NCBI GenBank assembly: GCA_050789255.1
Contig: JBOZRQ010000026.1
Location: 1-64,000, forward strand
Direction: 5' to 3'
DNA length: 64,000 nt
DNA from: JBOZRQ01 sp050789255
GTDB lineage: Bacteria > Bacillota > Sulfobacillia > Symbiobacteriales > Symbiobacteriaceae
A program made the translations under genes and the position numbers. Of the stretch, positions 30,454-38,675 are shown in pieces. Each line of letters opens with the position of its first letter. The stretch's first letter is position 1. The notes under the pieces are model-generated. The model was not told the origin of the DNA. It made no database searches and worked only from the letters and a program-made list of their open reading frames with translations.

Positions 30454-33180
30454 CTATTTCTCAACCCGGACCTTGCCCGAGTCGCCGTCGACGTTAAGCA
30501 TCTGTCCGTCCTTGAGCAACTCCATGGCGCCGGCGACGTTGACCACCGCCGGGATGCCGTACTCACGGGCGACGATGGCCCCGTGCGAGAGGTAGCCGCC
30601 AACCTCCATGACCACGGCTGAAGCCCGCAGGAAGAGCGGGGTCCAGGCCGGGTCGGTGGAGGGCGCCACCAGGACCTCGCCCCGCTGCAGGGCGGTGCCC
30701 TCCCTGGGATGGCGGATCAGGCGGGCCGGGCCGCGGGCGTGCCCGCTGGAGACCGCCACGCCCTGGAGGGCGCCCTTCTCGTCGAACTTGGCCCGCTCCG
30801 GGACTGCAGGTGCTTCGCCGGGCGCCATCCGCTGCATGGACTCGGCCTGCCGCAGGTCGGCGCGCAGGTTGACCACAGCCCGCTCGCCCATCACAACATC
30901 GGGGGCGGTGAGAGCTTCGAGGCGCTCTCGCTCAGCCTTCCGGTAGCGCAGGATCTCATCGACCCCGCTGCCATCCCACTGCGCGGCCACCAGCGAGGCA
31001 ATCTCGTCGCCGGTCAGAAAGAAGATGTCCTCGGTGCGCTTCAGGATCCCCTTGGCCGTCAGGCGGCGCCCGAGCGCCAGCGCTGCCATGCGGGCCGGGC
31101 GGATCAGGCGGACCAGCGCCGACTTGGCGCCCTCGCGCAGCCGCATGGCCTCCCGGGCCTTGCCCAGCAGATACTTGTAGAGCGGGTACCACGGAGAGAG
31201 CCTGAGCTTGGCCGCCACCTCAGCCTCGGCCCGGACCCGCTTTTCGCGCGCCGGCTGCTGGGGATCGGTGGTGGGAACGCCCTCCCTGACGTAGCCGCGA
31301 ATCGTCTCCAGTACATAGCCGGGGTCCTCGGACCAGCGGGGGTTCATGATCTCCATTTCGTAGACGCCGCGGTGGCCGAAGTCCTTGAGGAACTGCTCAA
31401 GGGCCTTCAGGGTCTTGGTGCCCTTGAGGGCGCCCCGCCAGGCGTTCACATCGAACGGCTCCGCCTCGAAATAGGCCTTGGCGCCAGGCTCGGTCAGGGC
31501 CGTGCGGGCCACCTCGACCATGCGGTAGCCCTGCTCGGCGCTGGTAATGCCCTCGGCGCCCGCCAGCAGGGCCGAGGTGAGCGACTCGCCACGCCCGGGA
31601 AGTCGCTTCTCCAGCAGCTCCCGCAGGCGGGCCGCCCACAGGCCGCCCACGTTATGGATCATGGTCTCGGGCAGGAACTCGCGCCGCGGCTTTTCCACCG
31701 ACCAGAGCCGCTTGAGGAAGTCGAGCTCGTGGAAGCGGTCGGAGAAGGGCTGGCTCTCGAACTCGGCCGCCCAGGCCCAGACCTTCTTGAAGATCTGGTC
31801 GGCGTCCCTGGACGCCCGGCGCAGCACCAGGCCCATGCGGGAGAGCCGGGCGAAGCGCTGCCGGCCCAGGCTGCTCCACAGGGGCGCCGGCGGGGGCACC
31901 TGAACTTCGGGCTGGTGCCCGCCCAGCGCCCGGTTGGTTTCGGCGGGGCTCCAGCCGAAGGCGTCGTACGCCGCCCACTGGAGCGCCGAGAGGTTCATGT
32001 AGATCCGGCCGTTGTGCTGCCGACTCCAGGTGAGGCCTTCGGGGAACTCGTAGCCGCCCCGCCAGAAGATCTGCCGCAGCAGCACCTCGACGGTGAGCTG
32101 GTTGAACCACCAGCCCAGCGGGCTCTGCACCCCCGGGGTGGCGTCCTTGAGGTTGGCGTTGGACCAGATCGTCGCCTGGCCCGCCAGGGCGGGGAAGGTC
32201 GCCTCGGGCAGTGCGGTGATGGGGCGCGCCTGGGTGACGGTGAAGTACCAGCCGTCGTAGCACCACTCCACGTCCTGGGGCTGTTGTCCGTCGCCCAGGG
32301 TGTCCTGGATCCGCCGGATGATCTGCGTGAGCGTCTCCAGCTGAGGCTTGGCGAGAACGGGCTCGCTGCGCTCGGCGTAGCCCATCTCCTCGACCACCGT
32401 GCCCCCGTCGATGCCGGGGCGCACGGCGGTGTGCTTGTAGCCGATCCGGCCGCCCACCAGCTTGACCGGGCCAGTGTGGTCTATGTGGACGTGGTACTCA
32501 TCGGCCTCGACCGAGCCCGAGACGATCGCCTCGCCCAGGCCGAAGGAGGCGTTGATCACCACCCGGTCGCGCCGGCCGGTGACCGGGTCGGCGGAGAAGC
32601 CAACCCCGGCATAAAGCGATTGGATGAGCTTCTGGATTACCAGGGCGCCGCCCACCTCGCGGTCGGTCAGGCCCATCTTGCGGCGGTAAGTGACGGCGGT
32701 GGGCGTCCAAAGCGAGGCATAGCAGCCCTTGATCGCCCGGGTGAGCGCCTCGGCGTCCAGCACGTTGAGGAAGCTCCGGTGGATGCCCGCGAAGGATGCA
32801 CCCGCCGAGTCCTCAGCGGTGGCCGAGGAGCGCACGGCGAGGGGATCGGTGTTGGTCACGCCCTCGGCGGCGAGCACCTGGTGGATTTCGTCGAGGAGGC
32901 CGTCGGGCAGGCTGCCGCCCTCGATGCGCTGGCGGAAGGCCTCCAGCCGCTCGGCGCCCTGCTCGGAAGCCGCCTCGTCGGCAGTAAGGGCCCCAAGGGC
33001 GGCAAACTCGCCTTCGAGGTCGTTGATCTTCAGGAAGTGCCAGTAGGCCGCCACGTGCACGGCACAGCCGGGGGGTATGCGAAAACCGAAGCGCTTGAGG
33101 CGCCCGGTGTTCCAGCCCTTCCCGCCGACCGCCGCCGGTCCGGCCTGGGCTGCTTGTTCAAAGGGCAAGGCGTACGGCAT
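30454..33180 (-). CDS. PEP synthase / rifampicin phosphotransferase-like enzyme
   Basis: A 908-aa multidomain phosphotransferase. The N-terminal ATP-grasp part carries VGGKGWNTGRLKRFGF, AVRSSATAEDSAGASFAG and ALVIQKLIQS, the PEP/pyruvate-binding signature. The middle 450 residues are family-specific (WSNANLKDATPGVQSPLGWW). The C-terminal swivelling domain has GGYLSHGAIVAREYGIPAV, where the His carries phosphate. The standard PEP synthase TIM barrel for PEP is missing; that, the length and the central region are closer to rifampicin phosphotransferases and the Bacillus Pps group. ATG 33180 follows GGAGGG at 7 bp. The natural substrate is unknown and could be a rifamycin or an unrelated small molecule. 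Monocistronic, divergent from the metallophosphoesterase. Confidence 0.85.
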   Translation of the reverse strand: MPYALPFEQAAQAGPAAVGGKGWNTGRLKRFGFRIPPGCAVHVAAYWHFLKINDLEGEFAALGALTADEAASEQGAERLEAFRQRIEGGSLPDGLLDEIHQVLAAEGVTNTDPLAVRSSATAEDSAGASFAGIHRSFLNVLDAEALTRAIKGCYASLWTPTAVTYRRKMGLTDREVGGALVIQKLIQSLYAGVGFSADPVTGRRDRVVINASFGLGEAIVSGSVEADEYHVHIDHTGPVKLVGGRIGYKHTAVRPGIDGGTVVEEMGYAERSEPVLAKPQLETLTQIIRRIQDTLGDGQQPQDVEWCYDGWYFTVTQARPITALPEATFPALAGQATIWSNANLKDATPGVQSPLGWWFNQLTVEVLLRQIFWRGGYEFPEGLTWSRQHNGRIYMNLSALQWAAYDAFGWSPAETNRALGGHQPEVQVPPPAPLWSSLGRQRFARLSRMGLVLRRASRDADQIFKKVWAWAAEFESQPFSDRFHELDFLKRLWSVEKPRREFLPETMIHNVGGLWAARLRELLEKRLPGRGESLTSALLAGAEGITSAEQGYRMVEVARTALTEPGAKAYFEAEPFDVNAWRGALKGTKTLKALEQFLKDFGHRGVYEMEIMNPRWSEDPGYVLETIRGYVREGVPTTDPQQPAREKRVRAEAEVAAKLRLSPWYPLYKYLLGKAREAMRLREGAKSALVRLIRPARMAALALGRRLTAKGILKRTEDIFFLTGDEIASLVAAQWDGSGVDEILRYRKAERERLEALTAPDVVMGERAVVNLRADLRQAESMQRMAPGEAPAVPERAKFDEKGALQGVAVSSGHARGPARLIRHPREGTALQRGEVLVAPSTDPAWTPLFLRASAVVMEVGGYLSHGAIVAREYGIPAVVNVAGAMELLKDGQMLNVDGDSGKVRVEK

Positions 33181-33300
33181 GGAAAATCCCTCCGGTACCG
33201 ATTCTACCGTGTTTTCGTCTGGGCTGCATGGCTCGTGGGGCCATTTTCTGCTACTATCGAAATGAATTCTACGAATTAGATCCATGCGAGGCGTGATTGT

Positions 33301-33888
33301 GTGCGGATTCTGGCCGTATCGGACAGTGTGCATAAGGCGCTTTACGATCACCTGGACAAGTCCCGCTTTCCGGGGATCGATGCGATTATCTCCTGCGGGG
33401 ACCTCCCCGATGACTACATGGACTTTCTGGTCTCCACGTTCAATGTGCCCGGATACTACGTGCGCGGAAACCACGACCTGTGGGAACCCCCGCTCGGCTG
33501 GGAGAATCTCGACGGTCGTGTGGTGAAGATCGGCCCCCTGCGGGTGGTTGGCTTCGAGGGCTGCCGCCGGTACACCCACAAGCCGGCGATCCAGTACTCC
33601 GAGTTTCAAATGTGGCGCCGGGTGGCCTCCACCATGCCGAAGGTGTGGCTGAAGGGCGGGGTCGACCTGGTGGTCACCCACTCGCCGCCCTTTGAGCTGC
33701 ATGACGGCGGGGACCTGGCCCACATCGGTTTCAAATCTTACCGGTGGCTGCTGGAGAAGGGCGCCCGCCCCCGCTACTACCTGCACGGACACATGCACCT
33801 GAACTATGCTCCCTTCTCGGAGCGAGTAACGCAGGTGGGGCAGACGCAGTTGATCAACGCCGACGGATATTACGTATTGGAGGTGTAA
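33301..33888 (+). CDS. Calcineurin-like metallophosphoesterase
   Basis: A 195-aa enzyme. Metal-binding motifs appear in order: LAVSDSVHK (D-x-H, slightly spaced), ISCGDLPDDYM, YYVRGNHDLWE, VVTHSPP and YYLHGHMHLN. The fold and size are those of small class III phosphodiesterases. The substrate is not known. GTG 33301 follows GCGAGG. It lies 5 bp ahead of the ParB-like gene, whose ribosome binding site overlaps the stop region, so the two form an operon, possibly with the Nudix gene behind. Confidence 0.88.
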   Translation: MRILAVSDSVHKALYDHLDKSRFPGIDAIISCGDLPDDYMDFLVSTFNVPGYYVRGNHDLWEPPLGWENLDGRVVKIGPLRVVGFEGCRRYTHKPAIQYSEFQMWRRVASTMPKVWLKGGVDLVVTHSPPFELHDGGDLAHIGFKSYRWLLEKGARPRYYLHGHMHLNYAPFSERVTQVGQTQLINADGYYVLEV

Positions 33889-33893
33889 CCTTC

Positions 33894-34727
33894 GTGCCGT
33901 GGTTTATGCCAGCTGGCAACCTGGATTCCTTTGAAGCCGAGAAGTCCCGCTTGAACCTGTGTGAAGCCCGCGACCTGGGGCTCATGCCCGTGGAGGTCTC
34001 CAAGATCATGGGGAGCCTGGGCCGCTGGCGTGACTTCGACGCGAAGTTCCGGCTCAAGAACATGTCCACCCGGCAGCGGTATCAGGTGATTCTCCAGAAA
34101 ATGCGGGAAGGCCACGTCTTCCCGCCCATCCATCTCTATAAAGTCCAGGACAAGTACTACGTGGCCGATGGCAACCACCGGGTGGCGGCTGCCAAGGCGA
34201 TCGGTGCGGCCTATATCGACGCCCATGTGCAGGAGTACTTTCCCTGCGATGATAAGGACGGCGGCGACGCCATTTACTGGCGGGAGCGGTCGGCCTTTGA
34301 GGTGGCGACGGCCTTCACCGCGATGGACTTTACCAACCCTGACTCCTATCGGCGCCTGCTCAGCCACCTGGAGACCTTCCGCATGCATGAGTCGGAGCGG
34401 CTGGGCTACGGCCTGGGTCTGCCCGAGACGCTTCAGATCTGGCTGAAGGAGATCGACGGCCCGATCCGGGCGTTGGTGCGCTCCGAAGGGCTGGCTGAAC
34501 GCTTTCCGGGCCGCACCCCTGACGACCTGGTCTTCTACGTGATTCACCATCATGTGGGACTGCTGCGGGCGGTCAAGGGGCCGGAGAATATCCGGTACCG
34601 GGAGTGCATTGCCCGGCTCCTGGCCTCCCCGGGGCGCACCGTGATGGGCCGCCTGAAGAAGTTTGCCAGGCAGCTGCAGGACGGCGCCCGCATGCTCTTT
34701 GAGACCGGCCCGGTGGAGCATCCCTAA
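33894..34727 (+). CDS. ParB/Srx-fold protein
   Basis: A 277-aa protein. Residues about 50-110 have a ParB-like core: a short strand around PPIHLYKVQDKYYVADGNHR then VAAAKAIGA, which matches the strand and GxxRxxA helix of ParB/sulfiredoxin nucleotide-binding folds (here GNHRVAAA). The C-terminal 150 residues are helical and unrelated to a ParB DNA-binding domain. So it is not a partition protein; similar proteins have been seen as ATPases, nucleases or kinases. GTG 33894 has GGAGGTG 8 bases upstream. Function is unknown; linked to the phosphoesterase. Confidence 0.7.
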   Translation: MPWFMPAGNLDSFEAEKSRLNLCEARDLGLMPVEVSKIMGSLGRWRDFDAKFRLKNMSTRQRYQVILQKMREGHVFPPIHLYKVQDKYYVADGNHRVAAAKAIGAAYIDAHVQEYFPCDDKDGGDAIYWRERSAFEVATAFTAMDFTNPDSYRRLLSHLETFRMHESERLGYGLGLPETLQIWLKEIDGPIRALVRSEGLAERFPGRTPDDLVFYVIHHHVGLLRAVKGPENIRYRECIARLLASPGRTVMGRLKKFARQLQDGARMLFETGPVEHP

Positions 34728-34748
34728 GCGAAAGGACTGAACGGCCCC

Positions 34749-35204
34749 ATGGGGATTCGCCGAGGCTGGTTTACCCTGGTGCAGATCGCCTACGACCTGG
34801 TCATGAAGATGAACCCCCGCAAGCTGGCCGCCCACGCAGTGATCACCGATGAGCAGGGCCGTGTGCTGGTACTCCGCTCCCGCTACGCCGATGTCTGGTC
34901 GTTGCCGGGAGGCGGCCTGGACCGCCGGGAGAACCTGGATACCGCCGTGATCCGGGAGTGCCGAGAGGAGCTCGGCGTGCAGGTAGAGATCGAGGCCATG
35001 ACGGGCATGTACTACCACGCCAATATCAGCGCCTATGTAGGCATATTCCGCTGCCGGATCGTTTCCGGGGAGGTCGGGCTGTCGCATGAGCACAATGCGC
35101 TCAAGTGGGCGCCGCCTGCCGGGCTCCCCGAGCGGCTGCGGGTGATGGCCGAGGACGCTCTGCGCTACGGTGGTACTCCGGCGTTGAGAACATTTGCGGA
35201 CTAG
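34749..35204 (+). CDS. Nudix hydrolase
   Basis: A 151-aa protein. The Nudix box GGGLDRRENLDTAVIRECRE followed by ELGV fits G-x5-E-x7-REUxEExGU. It should hydrolyse a nucleoside diphosphate linked to another group; the substrate cannot be read. The N-terminus (RRGWFTLVQIAYDLVMKMNP) is an amphipathic helix not found in all family members. ATG 34749 has AAAGGA upstream. It follows the ParB-like gene by 21 bp and precedes a terminator. Confidence 0.92.
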   Translation: MGIRRGWFTLVQIAYDLVMKMNPRKLAAHAVITDEQGRVLVLRSRYADVWSLPGGGLDRRENLDTAVIRECREELGVQVEIEAMTGMYYHANISAYVGIFRCRIVSGEVGLSHEHNALKWAPPAGLPERLRVMAEDALRYGGTPALRTFAD

Positions 35205-35206
35205 GA

Positions 35207-35248
35207 AAGCCCTGCTCCCGGAGCGCCGGGGGCAGGGCTTACTGTTTC
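35207..35248. terminator. Intrinsic terminator between convergent Nudix genes
   Basis: A 15-bp stem AAGCCCTGCTCCCGG / CCGGGGGCAGGGCTT (35207-35221, 35226-35240) with ACTGTTT after it. Confidence 0.85.
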
Positions 35249-35264
35249 CTCGGTCACCCGAGGA

Positions 35265-35750
35265 TTATGAGATGGCGTTTCGCCACTGCAAGTAGAACCG
35301 GAGGGCGCCCTGCGTCAGCCAGTCAAAGGCTTCGGCGTCGGCCTCGAAGCGTGCGGCCAGTTCCGCCACGGGGACCCACTGGTGACCGAAGGCACCATCG
35401 CCGTTGGCCGTAAGTTCCCCTTGGGCATGGCAGCGGAAGTAAAAGCCCGCCGAGTCCACCGGCCCCTTCGTGGTCTGGTAGACGAAGAAGGGGGTCAGGC
35501 ACTCCACCTCCGCTAGCCGGCTGACCGCCACCGTGCGGTTGGTGGCGTCGAGGATCTCCGTGACATGAAGGCCGGTCTCCTCCAGGACTTCCCTGGCCAG
35601 ACCATCCAGAATGGGCTCAAACTCCTCAAGCCGGCCGCCGGGCAGTTCCAGGCAGCGGGGCTCCGGGGGGCGGTCTCGCACTTGTAGCAACACCTCTGTG
35701 ACACCATCACGATCTCGCTCAATAATGGCCCGTGCGTTGACGTAAATCAC
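35265..35750 (-). CDS. Nudix hydrolase
   Basis: A 161-aa protein with Nudix box PGGRLEEFEPILDGLAREVL followed by EETGL. It differs from the neighbour at 34749 outside the box and is not a recent duplicate. The insert YFRCHAQGEL and the tail WLTQGALRFYLQW are typical of NUDIX proteins acting on larger substrates, but no substrate can be named. GTG 35750 has AGGGGATC upstream. It lies 13 bp behind the CPBP gene in the same direction and is probably co-transcribed. Confidence 0.9.
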   Translation of the reverse strand: MIYVNARAIIERDRDGVTEVLLQVRDRPPEPRCLELPGGRLEEFEPILDGLAREVLEETGLHVTEILDATNRTVAVSRLAEVECLTPFFVYQTTKGPVDSAGFYFRCHAQGELTANGDGAFGHQWVPVAELAARFEADAEAFDWLTQGALRFYLQWRNAIS

Positions 35751-35763
35751 GTTGGATCCCCCT

Positions 35764-36687
35764 CTAGAAGACGGTCTGCAATTCTACGACGACAGCCCAG
35801 ACGTAGATCAACAAAGCGGGGAGCAGGGGCAATGTGACAGCCGCCAGGTGGCGTTCGGCGCGCTGCTTTGCGGTTTCCGGGCCGGGCTGAGGTTCCTCGG
35901 AAAGCGGCTTGGCAAGGTCGGCTGGCCCGAAGGAGCGGGCAAGCATCCACAGCATGGCGCTGATCGCCGCCGCAGCGACCAGCCACACGGCGATCTCCCC
36001 GGCGGAGGGGACGGTGGGCTGAGCGGTAGTGCTGCCCCCGTTTAAGGCGAAGTTGAGGATCAGGGTGGTCGCGTTGTTCACAAAGTGCATGATGATGCCG
36101 GGGAGCAGCGATCCGGTCCGCTGGACGCCCCAGGAGAAGACCAGCCCCAATAGGGTGAGCGGAAAGACCCGAATGATGGACATATGCATGACGCCGAACA
36201 GAATGCCCGTCAGTACCGCTGCGACGGCAGGGCCGTAGCGGCCCAAATTCCATTGGAGATAGCCGCGGAAGGCGGTCTCCTCACAAATGGCCGGCACCAG
36301 TGCGCCGGCCAGCAGGGCGACCGGGAACGGGGCCTGCGTGATCAGCGAGTACAGCTCGGGCAGTTTGCCGCCGAGGGCGGTGATCAGTGCGATGATCAGG
36401 GTGTTGAGCGAATGCGCCAGCGCCCAGGCCAGCAGTCCCGCCAGAACGCTTTTGATCAGCCCGGTGGCGCTGAGCATGTGCACGCGGAAGAGGCGACGGC
36501 CTCCGGGAGCCCCGACGAACAGCGAGAAGAGAACGGGGAGACCCAGCATGATCAGAAGTTGGCTGGCTACGTAGCCCGGCAGTTTGAAGTATGCTTGAAG
36601 TAATGGGCTGACGATCGACAGAGCGAGGATAGAGGCTGTGTAGAAGAGTGTGGCTCGCGCCGGAGAAGGGCGCTGCAAGTGCTCCAC
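35764..36687 (-). CDS. CPBP-family intramembrane metalloprotease
   Basis: A 307-aa membrane protein with eight hydrophobic segments. PAICEETAFRGYLQW is the E-E-x3-R motif, LFGVMHMSIIR carries the second conserved His and IIMHFVNNATT the third with Asn. It belongs to the same broad family as 12973-13701 but has a different N-terminus. GTG 36687 follows GGGAGGTT by 7 bases; the longer open frame upstream runs into the divergent sigma gene region. It is divergent from the second ECF sigma gene, which may mark it as a target. Confidence 0.85.
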   Translation of the reverse strand: MEHLQRPSPARATLFYTASILALSIVSPLLQAYFKLPGYVASQLLIMLGLPVLFSLFVGAPGGRRLFRVHMLSATGLIKSVLAGLLAWALAHSLNTLIIALITALGGKLPELYSLITQAPFPVALLAGALVPAICEETAFRGYLQWNLGRYGPAVAAVLTGILFGVMHMSIIRVFPLTLLGLVFSWGVQRTGSLLPGIIMHFVNNATTLILNFALNGGSTTAQPTVPSAGEIAVWLVAAAAISAMLWMLARSFGPADLAKPLSEEPQPGPETAKQRAERHLAAVTLPLLPALLIYVWAVVVELQTVF

Positions 36688-36838
36688 GCGGGTGAACCTC
36701 CCAGCAGGAATATCGTCAGGGTTCCCGGTAATAGACAAACGCGATTTTGCGCGTACTTTTTTGAGTTTCCCTGAAGGGGTTGCGGTACGGTTGCCGTCAA
36801 ACGGTGTAGAACGTCGGCGATAAAGGTTGTGCAACATC

Positions 36839-37465
36839 TTGACCGAGCGGGACGAAACTCTGGCCTTTGAGGCGCAGCAAGGGAATATGGAGGCTTTTGC
36901 TGCCCTCGTGGATCGCCACAAGGGCCGTGTTTACCGAACGCTCTTCCAAGTGGTCGGCGACGAGCAGGATGCGCAGGATCTCGCCCAGGAGGTTTTCCTG
37001 AAGGTCTACCGAAACCTGGCAAGCTACCGCGGCGACGCCGCTTTCACGACCTGGCTTCACCGGTTGACGCTCAACCTCGCGTTCGACTGGCTGCGGGCCA
37101 GAAAACGAAGACCCTTGCAAGTCCCACTCTCACCGCCAACCGACCAGGAAGAGCGCCCTGCGCTGGAACTGGCCAGCAACGATGCCGGACCCGAGGAGCT
37201 GGCCCTGCGGGAAGATCGCAAACGCCAACTGCGGGAAGCGATCGATCAGTTGCCCCCGGATTATCGGGAGGTCGTGGTCCTTCATCATATTCATCACCTG
37301 AGTTACCAGCAGATCGCTGAACGAACCGGCGCACCGGTGCGAACGATCGAGACCCGGCTTTACAGGGCCCGTAACATGCTAAAGAAAGCGCTGACCGAAG
37401 GGGAAGGGGGTGACGGCGGTGGAGTGCAAAGAAGTGCAGCTCAACCTACCACGGTTTATGGATAA
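36839..37465 (+). CDS. ECF-type RNA polymerase sigma factor (SigW/RpoE-like)
   Basis: A 208-aa sigma factor. Region 2 reads NMEAFAALVDRHKGRVYRTL, DEQDAQDLAQEVFLKVYRNL and FTTWLHRLTLNLAFDWLR. Region 4 reads LPPDYREVVVLHHIHHLSYQ and TIETRLYRARNMLKKAL. The start is not certain: TTG 36839 lies 12 bases after AAAGG; TTG 36827 is directly on it. The anti-sigma gene overlaps its last 56 bases, which forces coupled synthesis. No clear ECF promoter was found in the 150-bp divergent region, unlike the other sigma gene. Confidence 0.93.
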   Translation: MTERDETLAFEAQQGNMEAFAALVDRHKGRVYRTLFQVVGDEQDAQDLAQEVFLKVYRNLASYRGDAAFTTWLHRLTLNLAFDWLRARKRRPLQVPLSPPTDQEERPALELASNDAGPEELALREDRKRQLREAIDQLPPDYREVVVLHHIHHLSYQQIAERTGAPVRTIETRLYRARNMLKKALTEGEGGDGGGVQRSAAQPTTVYG

Positions 37466-37913
37466 CGAGCTGGGGGCCGAGGAGGCTGAGGCTGTGGAAG
37501 CACATTTGAATGAATGCGATGCCTGCTGGCAGGAGTTGAACGCCCTCCGCACCCTCGAGTTGGATCTGTCCGACCTGGGCGAACCCGCTCCCCTGCCGGC
37601 AGATTTCACGGATCGAGTGATGCAGCAAGTACACGATGAGCGGCCCACCGGCGTCCATGTGGTTTGGCCGTGGCTGCGGCGGAAATGGTCTCGCAAGCAA
37701 TACGCCAGCGTAGCTTACGCCATGAGCGCCACCCTGATGGTATTCTCTGCGGGGAACCTGCTTTTCCTCTGGGGCGAGACCTCGACCCTGCTGGCTACCT
37801 GGGGAATTAAGGCTCAGGCTTACATGGACGCTCTCGGCGCCTACATGGGCGTTCCCGTTGAATATGTCAGCGAGCTCTGGAAGGGCCTGCTGTCGCTGTT
37901 GCACCTTGGCTAG
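37410..37913 (+). CDS. Zinc-finger membrane anti-sigma factor
   Basis: A 167-aa protein. Residues 5-45 are a ZAS-type anti-sigma domain: an N-terminal Cys (VECKEVQLNLPRFMDNELG), then HLNECDACWQEL with the H-x3-C-x2-C zinc motif. One membrane helix lies around residues 100-122 (YAMSATLMVFSAGNLLFLW), and a short external helix follows. It should hold the upstream sigma factor at the membrane until a signal arrives. GTG 37410 and GTG 37419 are both possible after GGGAAGGGGG. Confidence 0.9.
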   Translation: MTAVECKEVQLNLPRFMDNELGAEEAEAVEAHLNECDACWQELNALRTLELDLSDLGEPAPLPADFTDRVMQQVHDERPTGVHVVWPWLRRKWSRKQYASVAYAMSATLMVFSAGNLLFLWGETSTLLATWGIKAQAYMDALGAYMGVPVEYVSELWKGLLSLLHLG

Positions 37914-37932
37914 ACACACTTAGGAGGATTGG

Positions 37933-38568
37933 ATGAAGATGAATTGCGCTTACCACGGTGATCGGGAGGTCCACGGTATTTGCAGCAACTGTGGGCGACC
38001 GATTTGCGACTCGTGCCTCATTGAACTGAATGGTCAGGTCTTCTGCAAGCCATGCTTGGAGGTCAAGGTACAAAAGCCGGTCCGCGAGATCAAGGGCGGA
38101 ACTCGGTTCATTCTCTCGATCGTGCCGGGGCTCGGCCACCTCTATATGGGGCTCTTCAACCGGGGGCTGCAGCTGCTGGCGGCCGCGATTCTGGGCACGG
38201 TCCTGCTGGACATGCTGACCCGGGGCGGCCTGGGCGGCCTTGCCTTCATGGCCCTGGTCTTCCTGAGCATCTTCGATGCCCGGGAGGCGCACATTCGCAT
38301 GCAGCAGGGTCTGGAGGTCGAGGATAAGGGGTTTGTCGACCTGAGGACCTGGCGTCTGACCTGGAACCCCAAGTATATTGGCTACGCCCTGGTTGGCATC
38401 GGCGTCATCGCCATGTACAACACGATCATCTACGACCTGCTCCGGGTCTTCTTCCGGAACTACGGCCTGTACGACCAGGTCATCCGCTCAATTAACGGGG
38501 TGGTGCTGGGCGGCCTGGCGGTTGGCGCAGGCGTGTGGCTGCTTCGCAGGGATTCCAGGCTTCCGTAA
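37933..38568 (+). CDS. B-box zinc-finger membrane protein
   Basis: A 211-aa protein. Residues 5-45 are a B-box-like double zinc site (CAYHGDREVHGIC, CGRPICDSCL, FCKPCLE). Then come four hydrophobic helices; the first pair with VPGLGHLYMGLFNRGLQLL resembles a TM2-type domain. A C-terminal pair of helices encloses RVFFRNYGLYD. ATG 37933 follows TAGGAGG. It is third in the sigma/anti-sigma operon and may be part of its sensing complex. The family is common in Clostridia but uncharacterised. Confidence 0.75.
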   Translation: MKMNCAYHGDREVHGICSNCGRPICDSCLIELNGQVFCKPCLEVKVQKPVREIKGGTRFILSIVPGLGHLYMGLFNRGLQLLAAAILGTVLLDMLTRGGLGGLAFMALVFLSIFDAREAHIRMQQGLEVEDKGFVDLRTWRLTWNPKYIGYALVGIGVIAMYNTIIYDLLRVFFRNYGLYDQVIRSINGVVLGGLAVGAGVWLLRRDSRLP

Positions 38569-38585
38569 CTACGCTGCTGAACACA

Positions 38586-38618
38586 AAAGGCGGGCCGAAT
38601 GGCTCGCCTTTCCTATTT
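38586..38618 (+). terminator. Intrinsic terminator
   Basis: Stem AAAGGCGGGCC / GGCTCGCCTTT (38586-38596, 38601-38611), one G-T pair, followed by CCTATTT. Confidence 0.8.
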
Positions 38619-38638
38619 CCTTCACCCCGTCCACGCCA

Positions 38639-38644
38639 TATAAT
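38639..38644 (+). promoter_or_regulatory. -10 element of the ROK kinase gene
   Basis: A perfect TATAAT lies 31 bp ahead of the start codon. The -35 position 17 bp upstream reads TTTCCT, a poor match. Confidence 0.5.
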
Positions 38645-38675
38645 GTGGAGCGTTAACTCGTTCGGAGGTGCTACC

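Noticed and set aside
30709..33279. An 856-codon open frame antisense to the PEP-synthase-like gene
   Set aside because: Same cause: high GC in third positions opens the opposite frame. No ribosome binding site and no domain pattern.
36700..36838. ECF promoter in the divergent region before the second ECF sigma gene
   Set aside because: Several AAC and CGT triplets occur, but none with a 16-17 bp spacing and a TGAAC-like -35.
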